The position numbers were made by a program, and so were the translations under genes. A DNA stretch of 64,000 nt from an uncultured Planctomycetaceae bacterium (GTDB lineage: Bacteria > Planctomycetota > Planctomycetia > Pirellulales > Thermoguttaceae): the NCBI GenBank assembly GCA_946408825.1, contig CAMJTU010000001.1:265284-329283 (forward strand), in the 5' to 3' direction. Of the stretch, positions 1-8,165 are shown piece after piece. The notes beneath the pieces were generated by a model, which saw nothing but the letters and a program-made list of their open reading frames with translations, did not search any database and had not been told where the DNA came from. How positions within the stretch are numbered: the first letter of the stretch is position 1; each line of letters opens with the position of its first letter.

Positions 1-368
1 AAGAACGCGAAGCGAACGTTACGAACGACGTCAACCGCCGTCAGCTCGACGGCTCCTTCTCCGGCGTTTCGGCGGAAGAGATGAAGAAGTGCGTTATCGC
101 TTACGAGCCCGTTTGGGCGATTGGCACCGGCAAGGTCGCGACTCCCGATCAGGCGCAAGAGGTTCACGCCGACGTTCGCGCTTGGATTGCCGAACGCTAT
201 GGCAAAGAGGTCGCCGACGTCGTCCGCATCCAGTACGGCGGCAGCGTCAAGGGATCCAACGCCGCTGAAATTCTGAGCAAGCCGGACGTCGACGGCGCGC
301 TCGTTGGCGGCGCGTCTCTCAAAGTCGACGCGTTCATGGAAATCATCAACAACGTTAAGGCGCTCTGA
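1..368 (+). CDS. tpiA: Triosephosphate isomerase, C-terminal part (cut by window edge)
   Basis: Glycolytic enzyme interconverting dihydroxyacetone phosphate and glyceraldehyde 3-phosphate in the cytosol. The reading frame is open from base 3 at the window edge, so the N-terminal half lies outside. Visible are the active-site segment [12 protein letters not shown] with the catalytic glutamate and flexible loop 6, then the phosphate-binding motifs YGGSVKGSN and GALVGGASL, and a normal C-terminus. An internal ATG at 81 is only a methionine inside the protein. secG follows 140 bases downstream on the same strand, a common tpiA-secG arrangement. Confidence 0.96.
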   Translation, partial: EREANVTNDVNRRQLDGSFSGVSAEEMKKCVIAYEPVWAIGTGKVATPDQAQEVHADVRAWIAERYGKEVADVVRIQYGGSVKGSNAAEILSKPDVDGALVGGASLKVDAFMEIINNVKAL

Positions 369-508
369 TTCTGCGTTTGGCGCGATACGAGCTTAATTTT
401 GCGCGTCGCGTCGCTTACGTCCGCGACGCGACGAACTCAGTCAGCGGTCGCGCCCACGCGCTTACGGCGCAAGGGGCGCGCGCATAACCGACGCCGGGTT
501 TTCAAAAG

Positions 509-901
509 ATGTTTATTACCATCCTTCAGACGCTTCTGTTTATTTTCCTCGTTCTCCTTTCGCTGTTCCTGATCCTCATCGTCTTGCTGCAGCGCGGCAA
601 GGGCGGCGGTCTCGTCGGCGCGTTCGGCGGCATGGGCGGCAGCAGCATGTTCGGAACGAAGACGACCGACGTCTTTCTCCGAATTACGATTTGGACTGCC
701 GTCGTGTGGTTCGTTTGTTGCTTTGGCGGCCGTTATATTCTCGGCATGAGATCGCACAACACCCTTGTTGATCGCGCGACGGCGAACCCGGTGGCGACCC
801 CTGTGGAATCCTCGACGGATTCTTCCGCGCCCGCGTCGGTCCCCGCGCTTCCTGAAGCGCCAGCGACCGAGACGCCCGCCGATTCGGCTACGAACGAGTG
901 A
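509..901 (+). CDS. secG: Preprotein translocase subunit SecG
   Basis: Small inner-membrane subunit of the SecYEG channel that assists SecA-driven protein export. The 130-residue protein has two hydrophobic helices (about residues 2-27 and 55-77) separated by the family motif [16 protein letters not shown] followed by SSMFGTKT, typical of SecG. The last 45 residues are Pro/Ala/Thr-rich and low complexity, longer than in most SecG proteins. No strong ribosome binding site precedes the ATG. It sits between tpiA and the YicC-family gene. A weak hairpin at 951-988 may end transcription. Confidence 0.93.
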   Translation: MFITILQTLLFIFLVLLSLFLILIVLLQRGKGGGLVGAFGGMGGSSMFGTKTTDVFLRITIWTAVVWFVCCFGGRYILGMRSHNTLVDRATANPVATPVESSTDSSAPASVPALPEAPATETPADSATNE

Positions 902-950
902 TTTACGCCTGCGGTTTTCCGCATTGCGGCGTTGCTGCTAAGAGAGAAAC

Positions 951-988
951 GACCCGGACGACGTCGAAGCGACGGTTCGTCCGGGGTT
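951..988 (+). terminator. Possible terminator after secG
   Basis: GACCCGGACGA (951-961) can pair with TCGTCCGGGGTT (977-988) with a one-base bulge. It is followed by GTTGATTTTAT, a weak T-rich tail. It lies between secG and the YicC-family gene. Confidence 0.35.
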
Positions 989-1023
989 GTTGATTTTATC
1001 GTCTTACCGTCAGGTTGTCTCTC

Positions 1024-1923
1024 ATGTTGGTTAGTATGACAGGGTTCGGGGCGGCGACGACCCGCGACTCGGAATATCTGATTTCCTCGGAAATTAAAGC
1101 GGTTAACAATCGCTTTCTTAAGACTTCAATCAAACTTCCGGACGGATTCGCGTCTCTCGAAACGAAGATTGACGAACTTCTTCGTAAAAACATCGACAGA
1201 GGAACCGTCTCCGTTTCGATTAGGATTGTCCGCGAAAGTTCGGAAACCGATTACGAGATTAATCTTCCGACGTTACGGCGCTATATTTCCGAGGCGTCAA
1301 ACTTCAAAAAAGAACTTAACGACGACCAGGACTGCGAACTGGGGACGATTGTCGCGTTTATGCGACTGCCGGGCGTGATTCAAGACAAGTCGAATTCGAG
1401 CGTCGAGAATCTTGCCGAACGCCTCTGGAACGCGATTGAGCAAAATCTCAAAGACGCGCTTGTCCCGTTCCAGAAGATGCGCGACGTCGAAGGCGCAGCG
1501 ACGCAGAAGTATCTTGCGGAAAATATCCTTCAACTTCGCGATTCTATTTCCGAAGTCGATCGCCTTGCGCCCGAGGTCGTCGAGTATTACCGCGCGCGGC
1601 TTGCGGAACGCGTCGCCAAAGCGCTCGAGGGACGCGACGTCGCGTTTGACGAGTCGGCGATTATCCGCGAGGTGGCGATTTACGCCGACAAGGTCGATAT
1701 TTCCGAAGAAATTTCGCGTTTTCGTTCGCATCTAGACCAGTTTGACGGCGCTATGGCGAACGAAAAGGCGTGTGGTAAGAAACTTGATTTTCTCACCCAA
1801 GAGATGTTTCGCGAAACGAACACGATCGGTTCGAAGGCGAATTCGCCCGACGTTCTCAAATTAGTCGTCGAGATGAAATCGACGATTGAACGAATTCGTG
1901 AAATGGTTCAAAACGTCGAATAG
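1024..1923 (+). CDS. YicC/YloC family endoribonuclease-type protein
   Basis: Member of the YicC/YloC family, some members of which are reported endoribonucleases. The protein is about 299 residues long and begins MLVSMTGFG, the family N-terminal signature. The C-terminal half carries GKKLDFLTQEMFRETNTIGSK, the most conserved block of the family, and the end KSTIERIREMVQNVE is also typical. I chose the ATG at 1024 over the in-frame TTG at 1015 because family members start two to four residues before SMTGFG; no clear Shine-Dalgarno is present. gmk follows directly, as in many genomes (yicC-gmk-rpoZ). Confidence 0.9.
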   Translation: MLVSMTGFGAATTRDSEYLISSEIKAVNNRFLKTSIKLPDGFASLETKIDELLRKNIDRGTVSVSIRIVRESSETDYEINLPTLRRYISEASNFKKELNDDQDCELGTIVAFMRLPGVIQDKSNSSVENLAERLWNAIEQNLKDALVPFQKMRDVEGAATQKYLAENILQLRDSISEVDRLAPEVVEYYRARLAERVAKALEGRDVAFDESAIIREVAIYADKVDISEEISRFRSHLDQFDGAMANEKACGKKLDFLTQEMFRETNTIGSKANSPDVLKLVVEMKSTIERIREMVQNVE

Positions 1924-1964
1924 CGCCGAGGTTCGGCAAGATCGACGCGACGACGAGGTTGCGC

Positions 1965-2558
1965 ATGGCGGAGCAGAACGACGCCGCGAGCGTCAAAAAG
2001 GGACGAATCCTTGTTTTTTCCGGCCCTTCGGGAGTCGGAAAGGGAACGCTTCTCAAGCGTCTTTTTGACGAGACGGATTTTCCGCTGACGATGAGCGTTT
2101 CCGCGACGACTCGCGCCCCGCGTCCGGGCGAAATAAACGGCGTTCACTACTGGTTCATGACCAGAGAGGAGTTCGTCGCGAAACGTGAACGCGGCGAGTT
2201 TCTCGAGTCCTTTGAAGTTTTCGCCGGCGGCGCGATGTACGGCACGCTGCGGAAAACCGTCGAGGACGCTAGGGATCGCGGCGAGTGGGCGACGCTTGAA
2301 ATCGACGTTAAGGGCGCGAAACGCGTCGTCGAGCAGATTCCCGACGCGACGACCTTTTTTATCGCGCCGCCGAGTCTTGACGCGTTGCGCGAGCGTCTCC
2401 TCAAACGGGGAACCGAATCGCAAGAGGACATAAACAAACGACTTGCTCAGGCGGAGATAGAAATTGCGCAGAGCGATTTTTATCAGTATTGCGTCGTCAA
2501 CGACGATCTTGACGTCGCGCTCCGCGAGCTCGTCGACATTTTGAAACGCAGCGCGTGA
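1965..2558 (+). CDS. gmk: Guanylate kinase
   Basis: Phosphorylates GMP to GDP with ATP in the guanine nucleotide pathway. The 197-residue protein has the P-loop FSGPSGVGKGT at residues 18-28, the GMP-binding segment SVSATTRAPRPGE then GVHYWF, and the LID-region arginines in RLLKRGTES. The ATG at 1965 is preferred over the TTG at 1959 because a GAGG (1955-1958) sits six bases upstream of it. The start is 41 bases after the YicC-family stop and rpoZ follows, so the genes probably form one transcription unit. Confidence 0.96.
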   Translation: MAEQNDAASVKKGRILVFSGPSGVGKGTLLKRLFDETDFPLTMSVSATTRAPRPGEINGVHYWFMTREEFVAKRERGEFLESFEVFAGGAMYGTLRKTVEDARDRGEWATLEIDVKGAKRVVEQIPDATTFFIAPPSLDALRERLLKRGTESQEDINKRLAQAEIEIAQSDFYQYCVVNDDLDVALRELVDILKRSA

Positions 2559-2664
2559 CGGGCGCGTGATTTGTCGTTCTGAAATAAAATTAACGCTTGC
2601 CGTTTCTTCGTCGAACGGCTGATTTCGCGATACCTTAATTTATATCGCTGGAAGGAAAACTGAA

Positions 2665-2916
2665 ATGATTGAAGAACTCAAAGAAGAGAAGCTTATCGAG
2701 AAAGTCGGCGGTCGTTTTAGGTTGACGTCGCTCATTCAAAAACGTCTCGCGGTTCTAAATCGCGGATCCCACCCGCTTGTTCAAGATCCGACCGGCAAGA
2801 ACGACAATATGCAAATCGTCGTTCGTGAAATCTTGGAGAATAAGATTCGTCTCGATATGCACGACAACGTCGAGGTTGTCGACGACGCCCCTGCGATCAA
2901 GCCGGAAGAGTTCTGA
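2665..2916 (+). CDS. rpoZ: RNA polymerase omega subunit (RpoZ-like)
   Basis: Small subunit that stabilises the beta-prime subunit of RNA polymerase. The 83-residue protein contains GRFRLTSLIQKRLAVLNRG, matching the conserved omega helix that contacts beta-prime, and an acidic tail. Sequence similarity is modest, but length, motif and position between gmk and the coaC gene (gmk-rpoZ-coaBC order is widespread) agree. GGAAGG (2650-2655) lies nine bases upstream of the ATG. Confidence 0.85.
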   Translation: MIEELKEEKLIEKVGGRFRLTSLIQKRLAVLNRGSHPLVQDPTGKNDNMQIVVREILENKIRLDMHDNVEVVDDAPAIKPEEF

Positions 2917-2957
2917 CTTTTTCGTTGAGACGTTAGTCTATATGAAATCCTTTTGTG

Positions 2958-2982
2958 GGAGGAGCGTCCGAAGCGTTCCTCC
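2958..2982 (+). other. Hairpin between rpoZ and coaC
   Basis: GGAGGAGCG (2958-2966) pairs with CGTTCCTCC (2974-2982), nine pairs including one G-T, with a seven-base loop. There is no T-tract, so it may be an mRNA processing or stability element rather than a terminator. Confidence 0.4.
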
Positions 2983-3008
2983 TGCGCTTATAAATAGGCG
3001 GTAAAGCG

Positions 3009-3572
3009 ATGGACGAAAGCGCTAACATATTTGAAGGTCGCGACGTTCTTTTAGGCGTCTGCGGCGGGATCGCCGCGTATAAAGCGGCGTCGCTTACGAG
3101 CGCGCTTGTTCAGGCTGGCGCGACTGTTGCCGTCGTCATGACCGAAGAGGCGACGAAACTAGTCGCCCCCAAGACGTTTGAAGCGTTGACGCGTCGTCCC
3201 GTCGCGACTTCGATGTGGGACGCGAATCTTCCGCATCCCCACGTCGAACTTGCGCGTCAAGCGGAGGTCTTCTGCGTCGTTCCCGCAACCGCCAATATCA
3301 TGGCGAAAGCCGCCGCCGGAATTGCCGACGATCTCATGAGTTCCACGATTCTCGCGTTTAGCGGCGCGCTAATTATGGCGCCGGCGATGAACACGACGAT
3401 GTGGGAGAAGCCCGCGACTCAGCGAAACGTCCGTCAGCTCGTGGACGACGGCGTCGTGATGGTCGGACCTGAGGTTGGGAGGTTGAGTTGCGGGGAATCC
3501 GGCGCGGGCAGAATGTCGTCGCCGGAAAAGATTTTTGACGCGATTGCGGAAGCGCTGAGACGAAGTCGTTAG
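3009..3572 (+). CDS. coaC: Phosphopantothenoylcysteine decarboxylase (CoaC domain only)
   Basis: FMN-dependent decarboxylase that converts 4'-phosphopantothenoylcysteine to 4'-phosphopantetheine in coenzyme A synthesis. The 187-residue flavoprotein shows GVCGGIAAYKA near the N-terminus, the substrate motif PAMNTTMW (PXMNXXMW), and the catalytic-loop motif LSCGESGAGRM with the active-site cysteine. Most bacteria fuse this to the CoaB ligase, but here the frame stops after the CoaC domain and the following 560 bases hold no CoaB frame, so the ligase must be encoded elsewhere. It is the last gene of the unit starting near YicC. Confidence 0.93.
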   Translation: MDESANIFEGRDVLLGVCGGIAAYKAASLTSALVQAGATVAVVMTEEATKLVAPKTFEALTRRPVATSMWDANLPHPHVELARQAEVFCVVPATANIMAKAAAGIADDLMSSTILAFSGALIMAPAMNTTMWEKPATQRNVRQLVDDGVVMVGPEVGRLSCGESGAGRMSSPEKIFDAIAEALRRSR

Positions 3573-3796
3573 CGTCCGACGCTTTGCGGCGCGCCCTGCC
3601 GTCCGAAGACTTGCCAGTAGAATAAAGTCGTCGTTTTTTATCAATCCCGTCGAAACGTTCAAAACGACGAGAAAAATTCTAATTCGTCGAGTTCTTTCCG
3701 ACGTTTTTTTCTGCCGCGACGAGGCGTTTTACTCAAGAATTTTGTTAAATATTAGAGAATATTTGAGAAAATAGGGGATTTTGGCGAGAACACCCC
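3573..3796 (+). other. AT-rich spacer between coaC and the S10 promoter
   Basis: No convincing gene. It holds the coaC terminator (3685-3710), a weak promoter-like pair CTGCCG-16-TAGAAT (3596-3623) and an AT-rich stretch (about 3735-3780) that could act as an UP-like element for the promoter at 3797. Confidence 0.5.
3685..3710 (+). terminator. Terminator after coaC
   Basis: CGTCG (3685-3689) pairs with CGACG (3699-3703) and is followed by seven T residues (3704-3710). The same CGTCG can instead pair with CGACG at 3665-3669, so two mutually exclusive hairpins are possible. Confidence 0.5.
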
Positions 3797-3824
3797 TTGT
3801 CGCTTTGACTATCTGAATTATATT
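3797..3824 (+). promoter_or_regulatory. Candidate promoter of the S10 operon
   Basis: TTGTCG (3797-3802), a 16-base spacer and TATATT (3819-3824), downstream of an AT-rich tract. It is the best sigma70-like match in the gap before rpsJ and would give a leader of roughly 305 bases. Confidence 0.45.
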
Positions 3825-3850
3825 TTTACGGACGTTGCAAATTACCGACG

Positions 3851-3981
3851 ACAAAGACTCATAGCCGCGCCGCTGACGTCTCTATTTTACGTCAAGCGCA
3901 GCAGCGAATCGAACAGACGACTGCGCGTTGAGTCTTTGTAACCGACTTTAACTCCTCGTCTTTCGAGTAGACAATAGTCGG
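3851..3981 (+). ncRNA. Structured leader of the S10 operon (candidate r-protein binding RNA)
   Basis: Outer stem P1 pairs 3851-3861 (ACAAAGACTCA) perfectly with 3929-3939. Inside it P2 pairs TGACGT (3874-3879) with ACGTCA (3889-3894), and P3 pairs GCGCAG (3896-3901) with CTGCGC (3921-3926), giving a three-way junction. Just downstream CCGACT (3942-3947) pairs with AGTCGG (3976-3981), closing a smaller CTCG/CGAG hairpin. It lies between the candidate promoter and rpsJ, where other bacteria place autoregulatory leaders. The pairing is seen in the sequence; the regulatory role is inference. Confidence 0.5.
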
Positions 3982-4137
3982 CGACTGCAACGGCGAAGAT
4001 CATAGAAACGAAGATCCCCATGCGCAAATTCCGCCGGGGACGCGGTTTTGGAGCGCGCGTTCTAGCGCGGTCGCTAACGAGCGATTACCAAACCGAACGA
4101 GATATTTGTCAACTTGGTTGGAAAACGGAGATGTAGA

Positions 4138-4479
4138 ATGTCGACCAGTAAGAATATCATCAGAATCAGGATGGAAGCTTATGATCACGCGATTCTCGAT
4201 CAAAGCGCCGCCGAAATCGTCGATACTGCGAAACGCACCGGATCGGTCGTGAAGGGACCTTTCCCGATCCCGACTCGTATCGAGCGTTACACCGTTCTTT
4301 CCAGCCCCCACGTTGACAAGAAGGCTCGTCAGCAGTATGAGATTCGCACGCACAAGCGTATCATCGACCTCGTTGAAGCCAACAACAAGACTATCGAAGC
4401 TTTGAATAAACTCAGCCTTCCGGCTGGCGTCGATATTCGGATTAAGGCGACGACCGCGCAGGTTGGATCCGCTCGCTGA
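4138..4479 (+). CDS. rpsJ: Ribosomal protein uS10
   Basis: Small-subunit head protein, also NusB partner in transcription antitermination. The 113-residue protein has the characteristic [20 protein letters not shown] segment and [18 protein letters not shown]. The ATG at 4138 is chosen because GGAG (4127-4130) sits seven bases upstream; an in-frame TTG at 4114 would read through that Shine-Dalgarno. It is the first gene of the S10 operon and follows an approximately 300-base structured leader. Confidence 0.97.
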   Translation: MSTSKNIIRIRMEAYDHAILDQSAAEIVDTAKRTGSVVKGPFPIPTRIERYTVLSSPHVDKKARQQYEIRTHKRIIDLVEANNKTIEALNKLSLPAGVDIRIKATTAQVGSAR

Positions 4480-4575
4480 TCGTGAATTTTTAAACCGTAT
4501 CGGCCTTCGCTAATCATTTTCGGGCCGCAATGCGGAAATTACGCTGTCCGTACAAAACGGAAGGATTGTTAAGAC

Positions 4576-5406
4576 ATGGGTATCGGATTACTTGGTCAGA
4601 AACTCGGAATGACCCAGCTTTACACTGAGCAGGGAGAAGTGATTCCTGTTACTGTTATTCAGGCGGGTCCCTGCTGCGTTCTGCAGGTCAAGACGGTCGA
4701 GCGCGACGGATACGAAGCCGTCCAACTCGGCTACAAGGACAAGCCGCGTCGTCTCGCAAGCCGAAGCGAGCGCGGTCATGTCGCCAATATTGACAGCAAA
4801 CGTCAGAAAGCGATGCTCGCCGCCGCGAACTCCGCCGCTGAGGTCGTCGCTAATCAAGAGAATAACAAGCTCGCTAAGCAAAAGGGCCTCAAGAAGTCGA
4901 GCGAACTTTCTAAAGAAGAACGCGTCGCTCCGGCTGCGGTTGTCGCTCCGAAGAAAGCCGAATGCGAGCCGAAGCGCTTCATTCGCGAATTTCGCGTTCC
5001 CGTCGAGGGCGTCGAAGTTGGTCAGAATTTTGACGTCGAGGTTTTCAAAGACGTCCTTGCGGTCGACGTTACGGCGAACAGCAAGGGACGCGGCACGGCG
5101 GGCGTTATGAAGCGGCACAACTTCAGCGGCCAGCGCATGACGCACGGCGTTAAGAAGTGCCACCGTCACCTTGGCGGAACGGGCTGCAGCTCCTATCCGA
5201 GCCGCGTCCTCAAGGGAAAGAGAATGGCCGGTCATTACGGAAACGCGCGTTGCACGGTTCGTAACCAGAAGGTCGTCGTTGTCGATAAAGAAAACAATCT
5301 GCTCGTCATTCGCGGCGCGGTTCCGGGACCGACGGGCGCCTATGTTTCGATTCGCCCCACGAACAAGTTGCCGGCGCCGAAACAGAACAAGTGGCGTCTC
5401 GCCTGA
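4576..5406 (+). CDS. rplC: Ribosomal protein uL3, with large insertion
   Basis: Large-subunit assembly protein reaching the peptidyl transferase centre. The N-terminus GLLGQKLGMTQLYTEQG and the C-terminal core (KRHNFSGQRMTHG, VLKGKRMAGHYGN, RGAVPGPTGAYV) are typical. At 276 residues it is about 65 longer than E. coli L3. The extra length is mainly a Lys/Ala/Glu-rich block at about residues 71-129 between GHVA and the IREFRV strand, likely a helical surface extension. Part of rpsJ-rplC-rplD-rplW-rplB. Confidence 0.96.
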   Translation: MGIGLLGQKLGMTQLYTEQGEVIPVTVIQAGPCCVLQVKTVERDGYEAVQLGYKDKPRRLASRSERGHVANIDSKRQKAMLAAANSAAEVVANQENNKLAKQKGLKKSSELSKEERVAPAAVVAPKKAECEPKRFIREFRVPVEGVEVGQNFDVEVFKDVLAVDVTANSKGRGTAGVMKRHNFSGQRMTHGVKKCHRHLGGTGCSSYPSRVLKGKRMAGHYGNARCTVRNQKVVVVDKENNLLVIRGAVPGPTGAYVSIRPTNKLPAPKQNKWRLA

Positions 5407-5468
5407 CCTCGGTCGACGTTTAGTCGCGTTAAGTAACAGATAATCAAAACAGAAATATTGACAGTAAA

Positions 5469-6098
5469 ATGACGAATTTACCCATTTACGATAAATCGGG
5501 CGCTAAGGTCGGCGATTATCAAATCGATCTCGACGCGATCGCTCCAAAGATCAGCAAGCAGCTGATGCACGACGCCGTCGTGATGTATCAAAATAATCTT
5601 CGTCAGGGATCTGCGAAATCGAAGACGCGTTCTGAGGTTTCCGGCTCGAAAAAGAAGATGTATAAGCAGAAGGGCACCGGCAACGCGCGCGCTGGTCATA
5701 AGCGCAGCGGCGTGCGTCGCGGCGGCGGTCATATCTTCGCGAAGGCCCCTAAAGACTGGACCTACCGTATGCCTCGCAAGGCTCTCAAGATCGCGACGAA
5801 TATGGCGATGGCGGAAAAGGTTCGCAACGATTTCGTTAAGGTTCTCGATACGCTCAAGCTTGAAGCTCCGAAGACGAAGGAAGTCGCTACGATCCTCGCG
5901 AAACTTGATCTTACGAGAACGGTTCTCGTCGTCGTCGACGAATATAACAAAGACGTTCTCCTGAGCGTTCGCAATATTCCGAAAGCCAAGGTTCTTCCGA
6001 TCGCCGATTTGAACGCGTACGAGATTCTTCGTCCGTATCAGCTCTTGGTGACGAAAGACGCGCTCGACAAATTTGTCAAGACTCGCGTTGCAGAGTGA
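5469..6098 (+). CDS. rplD: Ribosomal protein uL4
   Basis: Large-subunit protein whose extended loop lines the exit tunnel and which autoregulates the S10 operon in enterobacteria. The 209-residue protein shows the loop sequence KKKMYKQKGTGNARAGHKRSGVRRGGG and PRKALKIATNMAMAEK, both diagnostic (each quoted only in part of the domain, residues about 60-115). No strong Shine-Dalgarno is seen. It sits 62 bases after rplC. If the leader RNA before rpsJ is autoregulatory, L4 is the first candidate ligand by analogy. Confidence 0.96.
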   Translation: MTNLPIYDKSGAKVGDYQIDLDAIAPKISKQLMHDAVVMYQNNLRQGSAKSKTRSEVSGSKKKMYKQKGTGNARAGHKRSGVRRGGGHIFAKAPKDWTYRMPRKALKIATNMAMAEKVRNDFVKVLDTLKLEAPKTKEVATILAKLDLTRTVLVVVDEYNKDVLLSVRNIPKAKVLPIADLNAYEILRPYQLLVTKDALDKFVKTRVAE

Positions 6099-6156
6099 TT
6101 CGTTCACATCCGTCTGAGTTCGATAGAAAGTAAAAGATTAAAGAGGGAATAGAACA

Positions 6157-6474
6157 ATGGCTCAAAGCAAAGACGTCACCGACACCAAACTCGTCCTCGA
6201 ACCTTATCAGATCATTATCCGTCCGATCGTGACGGAAAAGGGCGTTAAGGTCTCCAGCGAGAACAACACCTACACGTTTGAAGTTCACAAACTTGCTTCG
6301 AAGACCGACATCAAGGAAGCGATCGAGACTCTGTACGACGTGAAAGTCGTCTCCGTCAACACGCAGAATTTCAGCGGCAAGAAGCGTCGAACCCGAAAGG
6401 GCGTCGGCGTGACGCGGTCTTGGAAGAAGGCCATGGTCAAACTCGACGACGAACATCGTCTCGACTTGTATTGA
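6157..6474 (+). CDS. rplW: Ribosomal protein uL23
   Basis: Protein at the tunnel exit, docking site for trigger factor and SRP. The 105-residue protein contains IIRPIVTEKGVKVSSENNTY, then FEVHKLASKTDIKEAIETLY and VVSVNTQNFSGKKRRT, matching bacterial L23 over its full length. A GAGGG (6143-6147) precedes the ATG by nine bases. Fourth gene of the S10 operon, between rplD and rplB. Confidence 0.96.
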   Translation: MAQSKDVTDTKLVLEPYQIIIRPIVTEKGVKVSSENNTYTFEVHKLASKTDIKEAIETLYDVKVVSVNTQNFSGKKRRTRKGVGVTRSWKKAMVKLDDEHRLDLY

Positions 6475-6528
6475 CGCTGGACTCGCAACACGGCTTAAAA
6501 TCAACGAAATACAATCGGAGTAAATACA

Positions 6529-7386
6529 ATGGGTATTCGACGATACAGACCGAACAACGCGGGTCGGCGAAACATGAGCGTGAGCGACTTCGCCGAACTG
6601 ACCAAGGGCGCGAAGCCTGTTAAGAGTCTTCTTCGTCCGAAGAAGCGTTGCAGCGGTCGCAACAACCAAGGCATTATCACTGTTCGTCACCGAGGCGGCG
6701 GCGCGAAGCGTCACATTCGTCTCGTCGATTTCCGTCGCAACAAGGACGGAATGGTCGCGACGGTCGATTCGATTCAGTATGATCCCAACCGTTCCGCGCG
6801 CATCGCGCTCCTCGTTTACGAGGACGGAACGAAGCGTTACATCGTCGCGCCGGAAGGCCTGACGGTCGGCGCGAAGGTCGTGAGCGGCGCGACCGCCGAA
6901 CCGCGACTTGGCAACTGTCTGCCTCTTTCGAAGATTCCGCTTGGCGCGGAAATTCATAACATTGAGCTTCGACCTGGTCGCGGCGGCTGCATGTGCCGTA
7001 GCGCCGGCACGAAAGCGGTTCTCGTGGCGCGCGAAGAAGATTGGGCGCAGATCAACCTTCCTAGCGGCGAAATTCGACGTGTTCCGTCCAGTTGCCGCGC
7101 GGTCGTCGGCGTCGTCGGAAACGGCGATCACATGAACATCGTGCTCGGAAAAGCCGGTCGTGTTCGCTGGATGGGACGTCGTCCTTATGTCCGCGGCACC
7201 GCGATGAACCCGATCGACCACCCGCACGGGGGCGGCGAGGGTCGTACCAAGGGCGGTCGTCATCCTGTCACGCCTACCGGCAAGCCGACCAAGGGCACCT
7301 CGACGCGTAAGCACAAGAAGGCTTCGAACAAGGCGATCGTTCGTCGTCGACGCAGTCGTCGTTACGGTCTGCTGAAGCTTTCCTGA
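6529..7386 (+). CDS. rplB: Ribosomal protein uL2
   Basis: Core large-subunit protein required for subunit association and peptidyl transfer. The 285-residue protein carries [19 protein letters not shown], the middle barrel, and the C-terminal [19 protein letters not shown], including the conserved histidine region of the peptidyl transferase centre. Length and motifs are normal. It is 54 bases after rplW and 85 before rpsS in the S10 operon. Confidence 0.97.
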   Translation: MGIRRYRPNNAGRRNMSVSDFAELTKGAKPVKSLLRPKKRCSGRNNQGIITVRHRGGGAKRHIRLVDFRRNKDGMVATVDSIQYDPNRSARIALLVYEDGTKRYIVAPEGLTVGAKVVSGATAEPRLGNCLPLSKIPLGAEIHNIELRPGRGGCMCRSAGTKAVLVAREEDWAQINLPSGEIRRVPSSCRAVVGVVGNGDHMNIVLGKAGRVRWMGRRPYVRGTAMNPIDHPHGGGEGRTKGGRHPVTPTGKPTKGTSTRKHKKASNKAIVRRRRSRRYGLLKLS

Positions 7387-7471
7387 AACGTAAGGTTATG
7401 CCGCGGCTGACGACAACTTAGAATCCGAGGTCGCGGCGGGTTATACCGCTCTTAAAATCAACTGGTGCACA

Positions 7472-7738
7472 ATGAGTAGATCAAATAAAAAAGGACCTTA
7501 CGTAGACGTCAAGCTCCGTGAAAAGGTCGAAAAGCTCAACGAGCAGGGCAAGAAAGAGCCTATCAAGACGTGGGCGCGCGCTTGCACGATTATTCCCGAA
7601 TTCGTTAACCACACCTTCCTCGTCCACAATGGCAAGGCGTTTCTGAAGGTCCTCGTGACCGAAGAAATGGTCGGTCATAAACTCGGCGAGTTCTCCCTCA
7701 CGAGAATTTTCCGCGGACACGGCGGTAAGAGCAAGTAA
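7472..7738 (+). CDS. rpsS: Ribosomal protein uS19
   Basis: Small-subunit head protein near the decoding centre and bridge B1a. The 88-residue protein starts [12 protein letters not shown], with [20 protein letters not shown], then HNGK and [13 protein letters not shown] as in all bacterial S19 proteins. Normal length. rplV begins 18 bases after its stop. Confidence 0.97.
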   Translation: MSRSNKKGPYVDVKLREKVEKLNEQGKKEPIKTWARACTIIPEFVNHTFLVHNGKAFLKVLVTEEMVGHKLGEFSLTRIFRGHGGKSK

Positions 7739-7756
7739 TCAGATAGGCGAAAGACT

Positions 7757-8128
7757 ATGGCACACAAAAAGAATGAAGAGGCTGAAAAGGCTCCTATGGA
7801 ACAGGCGTATCGAGCGATTCACAAGTTCGCTCCGATCAGCGCCCAGAAGGTGCGTGTTTTCGCCGATCTTATCCGCGGCAAGTATGCCGACGAAGCGATG
7901 ACGCTCTTGGAATGCTATCCGAATCGCGGCGCGCGTATGCTTGAGAAGGTGCTTAAGAGCGCGATGCACAACGCCGAGGATCTTCGCTCGCAGAATCTTG
8001 ACGAACTTAAGGTCGCCGAGGTTCGGATCGACGGCGGTCCGATGCAGCGTCGTTGGCGCGCGGGTTCGCGCGGCGTTTCGGTGATCATCCGTCGCCGTAC
8101 GAGCCACATCAGCGTCGTGTTGAAGTGA
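7757..8128 (+). CDS. rplV: Ribosomal protein uL22
   Basis: Large-subunit protein with a beta-hairpin in the exit tunnel. The 123-residue protein shows KFAPISAQKVRVFADLIRGK at the start of the conserved core and the tunnel hairpin DGGPMQRRWRAGSRGVSVII near the C-terminus. A charged 13-residue N-terminal extension (AHKKNEEAEKAPM) precedes the core. GGCGAAAG lies upstream of the ATG. Between rpsS and rpsC. Confidence 0.96.
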   Translation: MAHKKNEEAEKAPMEQAYRAIHKFAPISAQKVRVFADLIRGKYADEAMTLLECYPNRGARMLEKVLKSAMHNAEDLRSQNLDELKVAEVRIDGGPMQRRWRAGSRGVSVIIRRRTSHISVVLK

Positions 8129-8165
8129 AACATACTAACCTGACAAACATACAGGACTACGCATA

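Noticed and set aside
6076..7314. Long open frame (412 codons) antisense to rplW and rplB
   Set aside because: It lies fully opposite two certain ribosomal genes and its Arg/Ala/Val-rich translation mirrors the codon bias of the other strand; no start context or family match.
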